The notes under the pieces: generated by a model
What the model was told of the DNA's origin: nothing
The model's database searches: none
The model's input: only the letters and a program-made list of their open reading frames with translations
Assembly (NCBI RefSeq): GCF_965228805.1
Contig: NZ_CBDDIE010000003.1
Location: 2,294,001 to 2,358,000 of the forward strand
Length of the DNA stretch: 64,000 nucleotides
Reading direction: 5' to 3'
Origin: JASBTN01 sp965228805
GTDB lineage: Bacteria; Pseudomonadota; Alphaproteobacteria; Rhodobacterales; Rhodobacteraceae
Position numbers and translations under genes: made by a program
Shown: in pieces, positions 33,905 through 45,043 of the stretch
Layout of the letters: each line of letters begins with the position of its first letter
Position numbering within the stretch: position 1 is the first letter of the stretch

Positions 33905-34309
33905 TTGGCCGTCGTTCTCAAACCCAACGAAGTCGAAGACTGGCTTCCCAATCAGTCGTATGAAGTGACTGTAAACGGGAAAAGGAATGATACCACAATC
34001 GAAATTCCTTGCGGTGTGTTCGTGTTCCGCAAGGATACTCGAAATGGAGCTTCCGATGGTCGACTTTATGGGGTTGGGGAAATCAACGGTGCTACGCGTG
34101 AGCCAAATGGGCATTGGCGCTTTTCAATGATGATCCACCAAGAGCCGAGAGCAGATCTGTTTTCGCATGACTTGGACCAAGATGTGATCGACCCAAATGA
34201 TGGAGTGATTGTCGAGCTTGCAGAAGTTCGCCGCATTTCATGGACACGCTTCTTTGCGGTTTCGAGTGAAGTCGAAGCGCGCTTAATGAACGAATATTTT
34301 GGAGGCTAA
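33905..34309 (+). CDS. Orphan ORF between sucC and sucD, unknown function
   Basis: A 134-residue soluble protein without a family I recognise. The pattern includes QSYEVTVNGKRNDTTIEIPCGVFVFRKD and SDGRLYGVGEINGATREPNG, suggesting a beta-rich fold. It starts with a TTG four bases after the sucC stop and ends two bases before the sucD ATG; the sucD ribosome site GGAGG lies in its last codons. Composition is visibly more A+T-rich than in sucC and sucD, so recent insertion is likely. Compare the small ORF between sdhA and sdhB. Confidence 0.75.
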   Translation: MAVVLKPNEVEDWLPNQSYEVTVNGKRNDTTIEIPCGVFVFRKDTRNGASDGRLYGVGEINGATREPNGHWRFSMMIHQEPRADLFSHDLDQDVIDPNDGVIVELAEVRRISWTRFFAVSSEVEARLMNEYFGG

Positions 34310-34311
34310 AA

Positions 34312-35193
34312 ATGGCTATCCTCGTAGATGAAAACACCAAGGTGATCTGCCAGGGCTTTACCGGCTCGCAAGGCACCTTCCACTCGGAACAAGCCATCGC
34401 CTATGGCACCAAGATGGTCGGCGGTGTGACCCCCGGCAAGGGCGGTCAGGACCACCTGGGCCTGCCCGTGTTCGACTCGGTGCATGAAGCCAAGGCCAAG
34501 ACCGAAGCCAATGCCTCGGTGATCTATGTGCCGCCGCCGTTTGCCGCGGACTCGATCCTGGAAGCGATTGATGCGGAGATGGAGCTGATCGTCTGCATCA
34601 CCGAAGGCATCCCGGTGCTGGACATGATGCGCGTGAAGCGCGCGCTGGAAAGCTCGTCGAGCCGCCTGATTGGCCCGAACTGCCCCGGCATCATCACGCC
34701 GGACGCCTGCAAGATCGGCATCATGCCCGGCCACATCCACAAGCGTGGCTCGGTCGGCGTCGTGTCGCGTTCGGGCACCCTGACCTATGAGGCCGTCAAG
34801 CAGACCGCCGACATCGGCCTGGGCCAGTCGACCGCCGTCGGCATCGGGGGCGACCCGATCAAGGGCACCGAGCATATCGACGTGCTGGACATGTTCCTGG
34901 ACGATGACGAGACCCAGTCGATCATCATGATCGGTGAGATCGGTGGCTCGGCCGAAGAAGAAGCCGCCGAATTCCTGGCCGAACAGAAGAAGAAGGGCCG
35001 TTGGAAGCCCGTCGCGGGCTTCATCGCCGGTCGCACGGCGCCTCCGGGCCGCCGCATGGGCCACGCGGGCGCCATCGTCGCCGGCGGCAAGGGCGGTGCG
35101 GAAGACAAGATCGAGGCGATGAAAGCCGCCGGGATCGTCGTCGCCGACAGCCCCGCCACCCTGGGCGAAGCCGTTCTGAAGGCGATCGGCTAA
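34312..35193 (+). CDS. sucD: Succinyl-CoA synthetase alpha subunit
   Basis: A 293-residue CoA-binding subunit. GFTGSQGTFHSEQAI and the Gly-rich VGGVTPGKGG form the CoA-binding fold; IGPNCPGIITP follows, and the phosphorylated His is in GRRMGHAGAIVAGG. Complete and of normal length. A GGAGG ribosome site inside the preceding orphan ORF drives its translation. It forms a complex with SucC in the cytoplasm. Confidence 0.97.
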   Translation: MAILVDENTKVICQGFTGSQGTFHSEQAIAYGTKMVGGVTPGKGGQDHLGLPVFDSVHEAKAKTEANASVIYVPPPFAADSILEAIDAEMELIVCITEGIPVLDMMRVKRALESSSSRLIGPNCPGIITPDACKIGIMPGHIHKRGSVGVVSRSGTLTYEAVKQTADIGLGQSTAVGIGGDPIKGTEHIDVLDMFLDDDETQSIIMIGEIGGSAEEEAAEFLAEQKKKGRWKPVAGFIAGRTAPPGRRMGHAGAIVAGGKGGAEDKIEAMKAAGIVVADSPATLGEAVLKAIG

Positions 35194-35204
35194 TACACTT
35201 TCCG

Positions 35205-35236
35205 CGCGCGCCCGGTCTATGCTGGGCGCGCGTTTT
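35205..35236 (+). terminator. Terminator-like hairpin between sucD and sucA
   Basis: CGCGCGCCC (35205-35213) pairs with GGGCGCGCG (35224-35232) across a 10-base loop and is followed by TTTTCC. It ends 21 bases before the sucA ATG, so it could act as an internal terminator or attenuator inside the suc operon. Confidence 0.75.
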
Positions 35237-35256
35237 CCAACCTTTCAGGTGATGCC

Positions 35257-38226
35257 ATGACGGACCAAAGCCCGAACGAGATCTTCCACGCCTCAAGCTT
35301 CATGCAGGGGCATAACGCGGAATACCTCGAACAGCTCTATGCACAATATGCGAAAGACCCCACAGCGGTGGACGAGGCCTGGCAGGCCTTTTTTGCTGAA
35401 TTGGGGGACCATGAGCAGGACGTGAAGGCCGAGGCCGCTGGCCCCAGCTGGTCGCGCGGTGACTGGCCGCCGCAGCCGGGCGGCGACTGGGTGCACAGCC
35501 TGGATGGCATGTGGCCCGAGGAAGCCCCCGCGAAGGAGGCCAAGGCCGCCGGCAAGAAGATTGCCGAGAAGGCCGTTGAAAAGGGTGTGTCGGTCAGCGA
35601 AGAGCAGATCAAGCGCGCGGTGCTGGACAGTATCCGCGCCCTGATGATCATTCGCGCCTATCGGATCCGGGGCCACCTGGTGGCCGATCTGGACCCGCTG
35701 GGCATGCGCGACCAGACCCCGCATCCAGAGCTGGATCCGAAAAGCTACGGCTTTACCGATGGCGACATGGATCGCCCGATCTTCATCGACAATGTGCTGG
35801 GGCTGCAAGTTGCCAGCATGCGTCAGATCATCGAGATCGTGAAACGTACCTACTGTGGCACCTTCGCGCTGCAGTACATGCATATCTCGAATCCCGAGGA
35901 AGCCGCTTGGCTGAAGGAGCGGATCGAGGGCTTCGGCAAGGAGATCGCCTTTACCCGGGAAGGCCGCAAGGCGATCCTGAACAAGCTGGTCGAGGCCGAA
36001 GGGTTCGAGAAGTTCCTGCATGTCAAATACATGGGCACCAAGCGTTTCGGCCTGGACGGTGGCGAGGCGCTGATCCCCGCCATGGAACAGATCATCAAGC
36101 GCGGCGGTGCGCTGGGCCTGAAGGAAATCGTCATTGGCATGCCGCACCGCGGTCGTCTGTCGGTGCTGGCCAATGTGATGGCCAAACCTTATCGCGCGAT
36201 CTTCAACGAATTCCAGGGCGGCAGCTTCAAGCCCGAGGACGTGGATGGTTCGGGCGACGTGAAATACCACCTGGGCGCCTCCTCGGACCGCGAGTTCGAT
36301 AGCAACAAGGTGCACCTGTCGCTGACCGCCAATCCCTCGCACCTGGAGGCCGTCAACCCGGTCGTGCTGGGCAAGGTGCGCGCCAAACAGGAGCAGATGA
36401 ACGATACGGACCGCGATCAGGTCCTGCCGATCCTGCTGCATGGCGACGCGGCCTTTGCGGGTCAGGGTGTCGTGGCCGAGGGCTTTGGCCTGTCGGGCCT
36501 GGTCGGTCACAAGACCGGTGGCACCATGCATATCGTGGTGAACAACCAGATCGGGTTCACCACCGCGCCGCACTTCAGCCGCTCGTCGCCCTATCCGACC
36601 GACATCGCCCTGATGGTGGAAGCCCCGATCTTCCACGTGAACGGCGACGACCCGGAGGCCGTGGTGCATGCCGCCAAGGTCGCGACCGAGTTCCGCCAGA
36701 AGTTCCACAAGGACGTCGTCATCGACATGTTCTGCTATCGCCGCTTCGGTCACAACGAAGGCGATGAGCCCATGTTCACCAACCCGGTGATGTACAAGCG
36801 GATCAAGACCCACAAGACCACGCTGCAGCTCTATACCGAGCGGCTGGTCAAGGATGGCCTCATCCCCGAGGGTGAGATCGACGACATGAAGACCGCCTTC
36901 CAGGCCCATCTGAACGAAGAGTTCGAGGCGGGCAAGGATTACAAGCCCAACAAGGCCGACTGGCTGGACGGACGCTGGTCGCATCTGGACAAGAAGGACG
37001 AGGAATACCAGCGCGGCGCGACGGCCATCAAGCCCGAGACGCTGGGCGAGATCGGCCAGGCGCTGTCGACCGCGCCCGAAGGTTTCCCGCTGCACAAGAC
37101 CGTGGGTCGTCTATTGGACGCCAAGTCGAAGATGTTCGAAAGCGGCCAGGGCTTTGACTGGGCGACCGCCGAGGCGCTGGCCTTCGGCTCGCTGCAGCTG
37201 GAAGGTTACCCGGTGCGCCTGTCCGGTCAGGACGCCACGCGCGGTACGTTCAGCCAGCGCCATTCGGGCTTCATCAACCAGGAAACCGAGGAGCGGTATT
37301 ACCCGCTGAACAACATCCGCGAGGGTCAGGCCAAGTATGAAGTCATCGACTCCATGCTGTCGGAATACGCGGTGCTGGGCTTCGAATACGGCTACTCGCT
37401 GGCCGAACCCAATGCGTTGACCCTGTGGGAAGCCCAGTTCGGCGACTTCGCCAACGGCGCGCAGATCATGTTCGACCAGTTCATCAGTTCGGGTGAAAGC
37501 AAATGGCTGCGCATGTCGGGCCTGACGGTTCTGCTGCCGCACGGGTTCGAAGGGCAGGGCCCGGAGCACAGCTCGGCCCGTCTGGAACGCTTCCTGCAGA
37601 TGTGTGGCGGCGACAACTGGATCGTGGCCAACTGTTCGACGCCTGCGAACTACTTCCACATCCTGCGTCGCCAGATGCACCGGTCGTTCCGCAAGCCGCT
37701 GATCCTGATGACGCCCAAGTCGCTTCTGCGCCACAAGATGTGCATCTCGACGGCGGAAGACTTCACCACCGGGTCGAGCTTCCACCGTGTCCTTTGGGAT
37801 GACGCGCAGAAGGGCAATTCGGACACCAAGCTGGTCAAGGACGAGAAGATCAAGCGCGTGGTGATGTGTTCGGGCAAGGTCTATTACGACCTGCTGGAGG
37901 AACGCGACGCACGGGGTATCGACGATGTCTACCTGATGCGGGTCGAACAGTTCTATCCGTTCCCGGCCCTGTCGATGGTCAAGGAGCTCGAACGCTTCCC
38001 GAACGCCGATTACGTCTGGTGTCAGGAAGAACCCAAGAACCAGGGCGCCTGGTTCTTCATGGAACCCAACATCGAATGGGTGCTGACCCGCCTCAAGGCG
38101 AAGATCACCCGTCCCAAATACGCTGGCCGTCCGGCCTCGGCCTCGCCGGCCACCGGTCTTGCAAGCCAGCACAAGGCACAACAGGAAGCGCTGGTGAGTG
38201 ACGCGCTCAACTTGGAAGGAAACTAA
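35257..38226 (+). CDS. sucA: 2-oxoglutarate dehydrogenase E1 component
   Basis: A 989-residue thiamine diphosphate enzyme that decarboxylates 2-oxoglutarate. The N-terminal MTDQSPNEIFHASSFMQGHNA is typical of E1o. Other landmarks are MPHRGRLSVLANVM, the ThDP/Mg region GDAAFAGQGVVAEG with NNQIGFTT, and GQDATRGTFSQRHSGF near the active site. It partners SucB and Lpd encoded downstream. Length (about 980-990) is usual for alphaproteobacteria. Confidence 0.97.
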   Translation: MTDQSPNEIFHASSFMQGHNAEYLEQLYAQYAKDPTAVDEAWQAFFAELGDHEQDVKAEAAGPSWSRGDWPPQPGGDWVHSLDGMWPEEAPAKEAKAAGKKIAEKAVEKGVSVSEEQIKRAVLDSIRALMIIRAYRIRGHLVADLDPLGMRDQTPHPELDPKSYGFTDGDMDRPIFIDNVLGLQVASMRQIIEIVKRTYCGTFALQYMHISNPEEAAWLKERIEGFGKEIAFTREGRKAILNKLVEAEGFEKFLHVKYMGTKRFGLDGGEALIPAMEQIIKRGGALGLKEIVIGMPHRGRLSVLANVMAKPYRAIFNEFQGGSFKPEDVDGSGDVKYHLGASSDREFDSNKVHLSLTANPSHLEAVNPVVLGKVRAKQEQMNDTDRDQVLPILLHGDAAFAGQGVVAEGFGLSGLVGHKTGGTMHIVVNNQIGFTTAPHFSRSSPYPTDIALMVEAPIFHVNGDDPEAVVHAAKVATEFRQKFHKDVVIDMFCYRRFGHNEGDEPMFTNPVMYKRIKTHKTTLQLYTERLVKDGLIPEGEIDDMKTAFQAHLNEEFEAGKDYKPNKADWLDGRWSHLDKKDEEYQRGATAIKPETLGEIGQALSTAPEGFPLHKTVGRLLDAKSKMFESGQGFDWATAEALAFGSLQLEGYPVRLSGQDATRGTFSQRHSGFINQETEERYYPLNNIREGQAKYEVIDSMLSEYAVLGFEYGYSLAEPNALTLWEAQFGDFANGAQIMFDQFISSGESKWLRMSGLTVLLPHGFEGQGPEHSSARLERFLQMCGGDNWIVANCSTPANYFHILRRQMHRSFRKPLILMTPKSLLRHKMCISTAEDFTTGSSFHRVLWDDAQKGNSDTKLVKDEKIKRVVMCSGKVYYDLLEERDARGIDDVYLMRVEQFYPFPALSMVKELERFPNADYVWCQEEPKNQGAWFFMEPNIEWVLTRLKAKITRPKYAGRPASASPATGLASQHKAQQEALVSDALNLEGN

Positions 38227-38229
38227 ACC

Positions 38230-39717
<1,488 letters not shown>

Positions 39718-39719
39718 TC

Positions 39720-39989
39720 ATGGCGACACATGTCCTCTGGCAGGCCGACGTGGCCGATTTCGACGCCTGGTACGGTGTGTTCAAGCAAGATCGCATGAAC
39801 CGCCGTGCCGTCGGCATCAAGGCGCTGCATGTCTGGCGGGATCCCGCGCAGAAGAACCGCGCGGTGGCCCTGTTCGAGATCCTGGACCTGGAGAAGGCCC
39901 AGGCCTTCTTCGACAGCGAGGAACTGGCCATGCACATGGAGCGCGACGGGGTGGCCCATGTGGAGACCCGGCTGCTGACCCCGGCCTGA
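39720..39989 (+). CDS. Small protein of unknown function in the odh operon
   Basis: An 89-residue soluble protein, with VLWQADVADFDAWYGVFKQD and ALFEILDLEKAQAFFDSEEL. The pattern of strands and helices suggests a dimeric alpha/beta-barrel like antibiotic-biosynthesis monooxygenases or cyclases, but this is inference. It lies two bases after sucB, in an operon position between sucB and lpd. No catalytic residue can be assigned. Confidence 0.65.
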   Translation: MATHVLWQADVADFDAWYGVFKQDRMNRRAVGIKALHVWRDPAQKNRAVALFEILDLEKAQAFFDSEELAMHMERDGVAHVETRLLTPA

Positions 39990-39999
39990 CCGGTTGCCG

Positions 40000-40059
40000 G
40001 GCCGCCTTTTGGGGGCGGCCAGGTCACACGAAACAACTGCCCGGGCGGGGTCGCCCGGG
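40000..40059. other. Two small hairpins after the 89-residue gene
   Basis: GGCCGCC/GGCGGCC (40000-40006, 40014-40020) and CCCGGGC/GCCCGGG (40040-40046, 40053-40059). No T-run follows; they may be mRNA-stabilising structures before the next gene. Confidence 0.4.
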
Positions 40060-40086
40060 TCCACGCCGGGAACTCGCGAGGCTTTG

Positions 40087-40674
40087 ATGTCGGACGGATT
40101 GGACAAAGAGGTGGCACGTTTCGCGCAACTGGCCGACGTCTCGCTGGAGCGGGCCGGAGAGCAGATCCGTCACCCCGCGCTGTTGGGTCCGCGCCGCCAG
40201 GTCGCCGGGCGGGTCCGCCGCACCTATGCGTTTGCACTTGCGCTATTTCTGGTCGTGATTTGCGAAGGGTTGCTGTCGGCGACGGGCGTCGTCGCGCTTC
40301 CGCGCCTGATTGGAACCGGCCTGCTGTTTGCCGCGTGTATATGTGCCTTTTCGGCGATGCGCGAGTTGCCGCTTTTGACAGAGCTGTGGGCACGTTGGAT
40401 CACCCCTGTCTTCGTATTGGGCGCGGGGGGGCTTCTGATCGCCGTCCCCGGGGATGCCACGCTTTACGGACCTGCCTTGGCCGGGCTCAAGACCCTGTTC
40501 TTCGCGATTGCCGCTGTTGCCGCGTTCAGCGGCATGCGCTTTCCTATCACCGCTCAAGTGCAGCGCGCGCGGGCAACGAACCCGATGCGATGGGACGAGC
40601 TGTCAGCGGATGAACAGATGCGCGTCTTTCCCCTGGCACCCTGGATGTCGCCTTATCGCTGGGGCAAGGGGTAA
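40087..40674 (+). CDS. Membrane protein of unknown function
   Basis: A 195-residue protein. A cytoplasmic N-terminal part is followed by four hydrophobic segments (TYAFALALFLVVICEGLL, LIGTGLLFAACICAFSAM, WITPVFVLGAGGLLIAV, LKTLFFAIAAVAAFSGM). The C-terminus is polar, with ARATNPMRWDELSADEQMR. No recognisable family. The start is ATG 40087; the frame extends upstream into the hairpin region. It separates sucB from the methyltransferase and lpd. Confidence 0.65.
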   Translation: MSDGLDKEVARFAQLADVSLERAGEQIRHPALLGPRRQVAGRVRRTYAFALALFLVVICEGLLSATGVVALPRLIGTGLLFAACICAFSAMRELPLLTELWARWITPVFVLGAGGLLIAVPGDATLYGPALAGLKTLFFAIAAVAAFSGMRFPITAQVQRARATNPMRWDELSADEQMRVFPLAPWMSPYRWGKG

Positions 40675-40677
40675 CAT

Positions 40678-40740
40678 GGCCTATCTGGATCCCATAGGCC
40701 CGGCCAGCCTCGGCTGTCGCAAAAGCGGCCGGGCCATTTG
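40678..40740 (+). promoter_or_regulatory. Mutually exclusive hairpins before the methyltransferase gene
   Basis: Hairpin 1: GGCCTAT (40678-40684) with ATAGGCC (40694-40700). Hairpin 2: GGCCCGGCC (40697-40705) with GGCCGGGCC (40727-40735), then ATTTG. They share 40697-40700, so only one can form at once, as in attenuator designs. Regulation is not demonstrated. Confidence 0.4.
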
Positions 40741-40758
40741 GGGCGGAAGGGGTGTGGC

Positions 40759-41622
40759 ATGAGCGATGACCGGACCCGCGCCATGCTGGACACCAATGCC
40801 GATCAGGCCGCCTATTACGATGCGACCGACGGCGGCACCGTTGCGGCAATCAACGGGCGCATGACCAATCTGTGGCGGGTGTTGCGCCACCGGCTGATCT
40901 CGGCGGTTCCCCATGAGGTGCGCGAGGGGCTTTACGATATTCACAAGGACTGGATCGGCGATCCGGCGGGCAAGAAAGTGCTGGAGCTGGGCTGCGGGTC
41001 CGGCAGTGCGCTCAGCGAACACCTGGCCGACCACGCGGGCGAATACCACGCGATTGACCTGTCCGAGGATCAGATCCGCCAGCTGCGCGAACGGCTTGGG
41101 GCGCGTGAGGGGCTGCATCTGCATGTGGCCGACGTGCTGTCCGACGAGTTCGCTGAGACCGAATTCGACCTGATCTATGCCCAGTCGATCTTTCACCATT
41201 TCCGCTTTATCGAGGTGTTGTTTGATCGGGTAGAGACCTTGCTGGCCCCTGGCGGGCGGGTGATCACACTGGATCCGGTGCAGGCCTGGTGGCCCGCGCG
41301 GATCGTGCGCGGCGTCTTTCGCCCGTTCCAGACCGATGCAGACTGGGAATTTCCTTTCACCGCCCGCACCCTGCGCCAGATCGAAACGCGGTTTCGGGTG
41401 GAGGCGAGCCGAGGCCTGTTCAACCGCTCGAAATGGGCGCTGGTCCTGGGGCTTGTTGCGCCTGAACGCGCGACCCGACTGGGTACAGCCTGGTTCCGCC
41501 AAGACCTGAGCCACGACCCAACCTGGCGCGACCGCCGTGCCAGCCTGCAAATCAGTTACATGCTGTCCCTTGCCCGCGAAGGCGACGGGGACCAGACCCA
41601 AGCACAGAAATCCAAGGAGTGA
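40759..41622 (+). CDS. SAM-dependent methyltransferase, class I
   Basis: A 287-residue protein. Motif I is KVLELGCGSGSALSEHL, followed by the acidic motif II DLSEDQIRQ and a motif IV region DLIYAQSIFHHF. This is the UbiE/MmcQ-like Rossmann methyltransferase group. The substrate is not deducible: the length and the C-terminal part are not specific. It starts at ATG 40759, just after two hairpins, and ends three bases before lpd, so it is transcribed into lpd. A methyltransferase at this place in the odh operon is unusual. Confidence 0.78.
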   Translation: MSDDRTRAMLDTNADQAAYYDATDGGTVAAINGRMTNLWRVLRHRLISAVPHEVREGLYDIHKDWIGDPAGKKVLELGCGSGSALSEHLADHAGEYHAIDLSEDQIRQLRERLGAREGLHLHVADVLSDEFAETEFDLIYAQSIFHHFRFIEVLFDRVETLLAPGGRVITLDPVQAWWPARIVRGVFRPFQTDADWEFPFTARTLRQIETRFRVEASRGLFNRSKWALVLGLVAPERATRLGTAWFRQDLSHDPTWRDRRASLQISYMLSLAREGDGDQTQAQKSKE

Positions 41623-41625
41623 GAC

Positions 41626-43011
<1,386 letters not shown>

Positions 43012-43035
43012 GGGGCTGGAGGATTGAAATTGCGG

Positions 43036-43061
43036 CGCGCTCCCTGTTGGGGGCGCGTTTT
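43036..43061 (+). terminator. Terminator after lpd
   Basis: CGCGCTCCC (43036-43044) and GGGGGCGCG (43049-43057) form a 9-bp stem with one G-U pair, followed by TTTTGCGTTT. It closes the odh operon. Confidence 0.82.
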
Positions 43062-43216
43062 GCGTTTGCAGGGAAAGATCCCCCGAGTGTGCCAGGTCCG
43101 GCGCGGCAGAATTGTCACGACTCCATGCTGAGTTGAATCTGCCCGGGTTTTGCCCTGTCAATTCCGAGTGTTTCACCTAGGAATGCGAGCAATACGCATT
43201 TCAGGAGAATTGACTT

Positions 43217-44074
43217 ATGCGCTTTCCCGTTCTGACTGTGGCGGCGACCGCCGCCGCCGTTTCCCTCTTGTCCGCCGACCCCGCCGAAGCCCGGCGCGGT
43301 GGAGGATCCTCCAGCCAGAAGATGCTCTTTGTTGCCGACACCGAGATCGTGATCGACGGCAAGCCGCATACGCTGTGCCATCTGGTCGAGGACAGCGGCG
43401 TGCTGTTCGTGCCGCTGTTTCGCACGTTGGAGGGCTATGCCCTGGCCGAGAACCGTTGCGACACGGACAGCTATTACGCGATGGAACCCGCCGATATTGC
43501 CGATGCCAAGGCGCAGGGGCTGATCCCTGCCGACGTGCCGGACGAGCCGGTTCTGTCGCTGGCCCAGAAGGCGTCCGGCTTCTGGGGCTGGGCCATCATC
43601 CTGGGCTTTATCGGTTTCGCGGGCATGGGGGCGTTGAAGACCCGCAAGCGGCGGGCGGAGCGGCAGGGGCTGATGGGGGACATCCCGCCCTCGGCCATGG
43701 CGATCCTGGATGCGATGTGCCACGCGGCCAAGGCGGATGGGCATATTGCCGATGAGGAAGTGCGCGAGATCGCCGAGATTGCCGAGCGCATGACCGGGCA
43801 GCGGTTTGACCCCGCAGATGTGCGCCGCATGGCGGACCTGGCCGAGGCTGACCCGTCGGACAAGGACGTGAAACGCCTGACCGCCAAGCTGATGCCCGAC
43901 GAGCAGGGGCTGTTGATGAAGGCGGTTCTGACCGTGGTGGCCTCGGACGGGCAACTGGCGGGCAAGGAACAGGCGTTGGTCGGCAAGCTGGCCGGGGCGA
44001 TGAAGATGAGCGGCGAGCAGGTCAGCGCGCTTTTGGCCGAGGTTGTCGGCGCGCAGCAGCAGCCGCAGGGCTGA
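43217..44074 (+). CDS. Membrane protein with a C-terminal TerB-like domain
   Basis: A 285-residue protein: a signal-like N-terminal segment (VLTVAATAAAVSLLSADPAEA), a periplasmic domain of about 100 residues with two cysteines, one membrane helix (FWGWAIILGFIGFAGMGAL, about 120-139), and a cytoplasmic domain with AILDAMCHAAKADGHIADEE, the start of a TerB/DUF533-type helical domain. Similar proteins have been called tellurite-resistance related, without clear function. A CAGGAG ribosome site precedes the ATG, and a terminator follows. Confidence 0.7.
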   Translation: MRFPVLTVAATAAAVSLLSADPAEARRGGGSSSQKMLFVADTEIVIDGKPHTLCHLVEDSGVLFVPLFRTLEGYALAENRCDTDSYYAMEPADIADAKAQGLIPADVPDEPVLSLAQKASGFWGWAIILGFIGFAGMGALKTRKRRAERQGLMGDIPPSAMAILDAMCHAAKADGHIADEEVREIAEIAERMTGQRFDPADVRRMADLAEADPSDKDVKRLTAKLMPDEQGLLMKAVLTVVASDGQLAGKEQALVGKLAGAMKMSGEQVSALLAEVVGAQQQPQG

Positions 44075-44097
44075 GTTTGGTTCAGTAACGAGTACGG

Positions 44098-44125
44098 CGC
44101 GCCCTCGGAGACGGGGGCGCGTTTT
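44098..44125 (+). terminator. Terminator after the TerB-like gene
   Basis: CGCGCCC (44098-44104) pairs with GGGCGCG (44115-44121), followed by TTTTGTG and further T's. It lies 24 bases past the stop. Confidence 0.75.
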
Positions 44126-44156
44126 GTGTTTTTGGGGGGAGGTGTCGCGGCTGCGC

Positions 44157-44480
44157 CTATTCCCGCAGTTCCGCCTCAAGGAACCGTTCGAAATCGTCCA
44201 GGTTCACCGGTTCGAACTGCCCGAACCCCTGCATCCAGACAGACGCCTCGCGCAGGGCGTCGGGCTCCAGCTTGCACCATTTCACCCGGCCGCGTTTCTC
44301 CTGGCTGATCAGCCCGGCCCGGGTGAGGATGGTCAGGTGTTTGGAGATCGCCGCCAGCGACATCTCGAACGGATGGGCCACGTCGGTGACCGCCATGTCG
44401 TCTTCGAGCAGCATGGTCAGGATTGACCGGCGGGTCGGGTCGCCAAGGGCGGCAAAGACGAGGTCGAGGCGGTTTTCCAT
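44157..44480 (-). CDS. ArsR-family transcriptional regulator
   Basis: A 107-residue winged-helix protein with LVFAALGDPTRRSILTMLL, EMSLAAISKHLTILTRAGLI (recognition helix) and the wing EKRGRVKWCKLEPD. This is the group without metal sites (a single Cys), often autoregulated and paired with an effector gene. A palindrome CAACC-N4-GGTTG lies 34 bp upstream of the ATG and is a likely operator. I choose ATG 44480 rather than an upstream codon 19 residues earlier. No partner gene is visible next to it. Confidence 0.85.
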   Translation of the reverse strand: MENRLDLVFAALGDPTRRSILTMLLEDDMAVTDVAHPFEMSLAAISKHLTILTRAGLISQEKRGRVKWCKLEPDALREASVWMQGFGQFEPVNLDDFERFLEAELRE

Positions 44481-44513
44481 GGGCTTAGACCTACGGGGGC
44501 GGAAAGTTATCGT

Positions 44514-44527
44514 CAACCAAACGGTTG
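44514..44527. promoter_or_regulatory. Palindromic operator upstream of the arsR-type gene
   Basis: CAACC-AAAC-GGTTG, a perfect 5-bp inverted repeat with a 4-base spacer, inside an A+T-rich stretch. Probably the autorepression site of the adjacent ArsR protein. Confidence 0.6.
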
Positions 44528-44651
44528 AATAAGCCAAATTGGGCCTATTTCGGCGGGGCCGGCTGCTCCGGGCGGGCGTGGGTCGCAGGGTGGTTTGGAA
44601 AATCGCATGTTTTCAGGAAGTTGCGCGCCTCGCCGTTAGCGCCAAACCCCG

Positions 44652-44680
44652 TTGACTCACAGCCTCCGGACCCTTAGCAA
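44652..44680 (+). promoter_or_regulatory. Candidate promoter of the F0 operon
   Basis: TTGACT (44652-44657), 17 bases, then TAGCAA (44675-44680). A good -35 and a weak -10 with ideal spacing, 30 bp upstream of atpI. Confidence 0.45.
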
Positions 44681-44709
44681 GGCCGCAACTGTCACCGGGG
44701 TGAATTCCC

Positions 44710-45039
44710 ATGTCCAACGAGCCCGATCCCGAGCGCCTGAAAGCGCTTGATGAGAAGCTGAAAAAGCTGAAGGGCGAGGACGAGGGGAAGGACAACGGCG
44801 GCGCCGACCTGAACCAGGCGAACTTTGCCTGGCAGATGGTCATCGAGCTTGTGTCCGGTCTGGCGATCGGATTTGGCATCGGATTTGGGATCGACGCCGT
44901 CCTTGGCACGAAACCGATCTTCATGGTGCTGTTCATATTGCTGGGGTTCGCAGCGGGCGTGAAGGTCATGCTCGGGACGGCGGCCCAGATGCAGGAAAAA
45001 CAGGGTGGCGAACAGCCGTCCGACAAGGAAGAGGGATAA
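44710..45039 (+). CDS. atpI: ATP synthase protein I (AtpZ/AtpI)
   Basis: A 109-residue protein: a charged N-terminal region (KALDEKLKKLKGEDEG), then two helices (MVIELVSGLAIGFGIGFGID and FMVLFILLGFAAGVKVMLG). The Gly-rich membrane pair is typical of AtpZ/AtpI, which assists F0 assembly and perhaps ion supply. First gene of the F0 operon, followed five bases later by the atpB start. Confidence 0.9.
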   Translation: MSNEPDPERLKALDEKLKKLKGEDEGKDNGGADLNQANFAWQMVIELVSGLAIGFGIGFGIDAVLGTKPIFMVLFILLGFAAGVKVMLGTAAQMQEKQGGEQPSDKEEG

Positions 45040-45043
45040 AGAC

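Noticed and set aside
41260..41268. GTGATCACA in the methyltransferase gene as a third operator
   Set aside because: It lies inside coding sequence as a single copy without a partner box at 21 bp; likely coincidence.
44157..44480. ArsR protein as the SqrR/BigR regulator of the 47.47 kb operator
   Set aside because: It has one Cys where SqrR/BigR need two, and its own palindrome (CAACC-N4-GGTTG) differs from ATTC-N8-GAAT.
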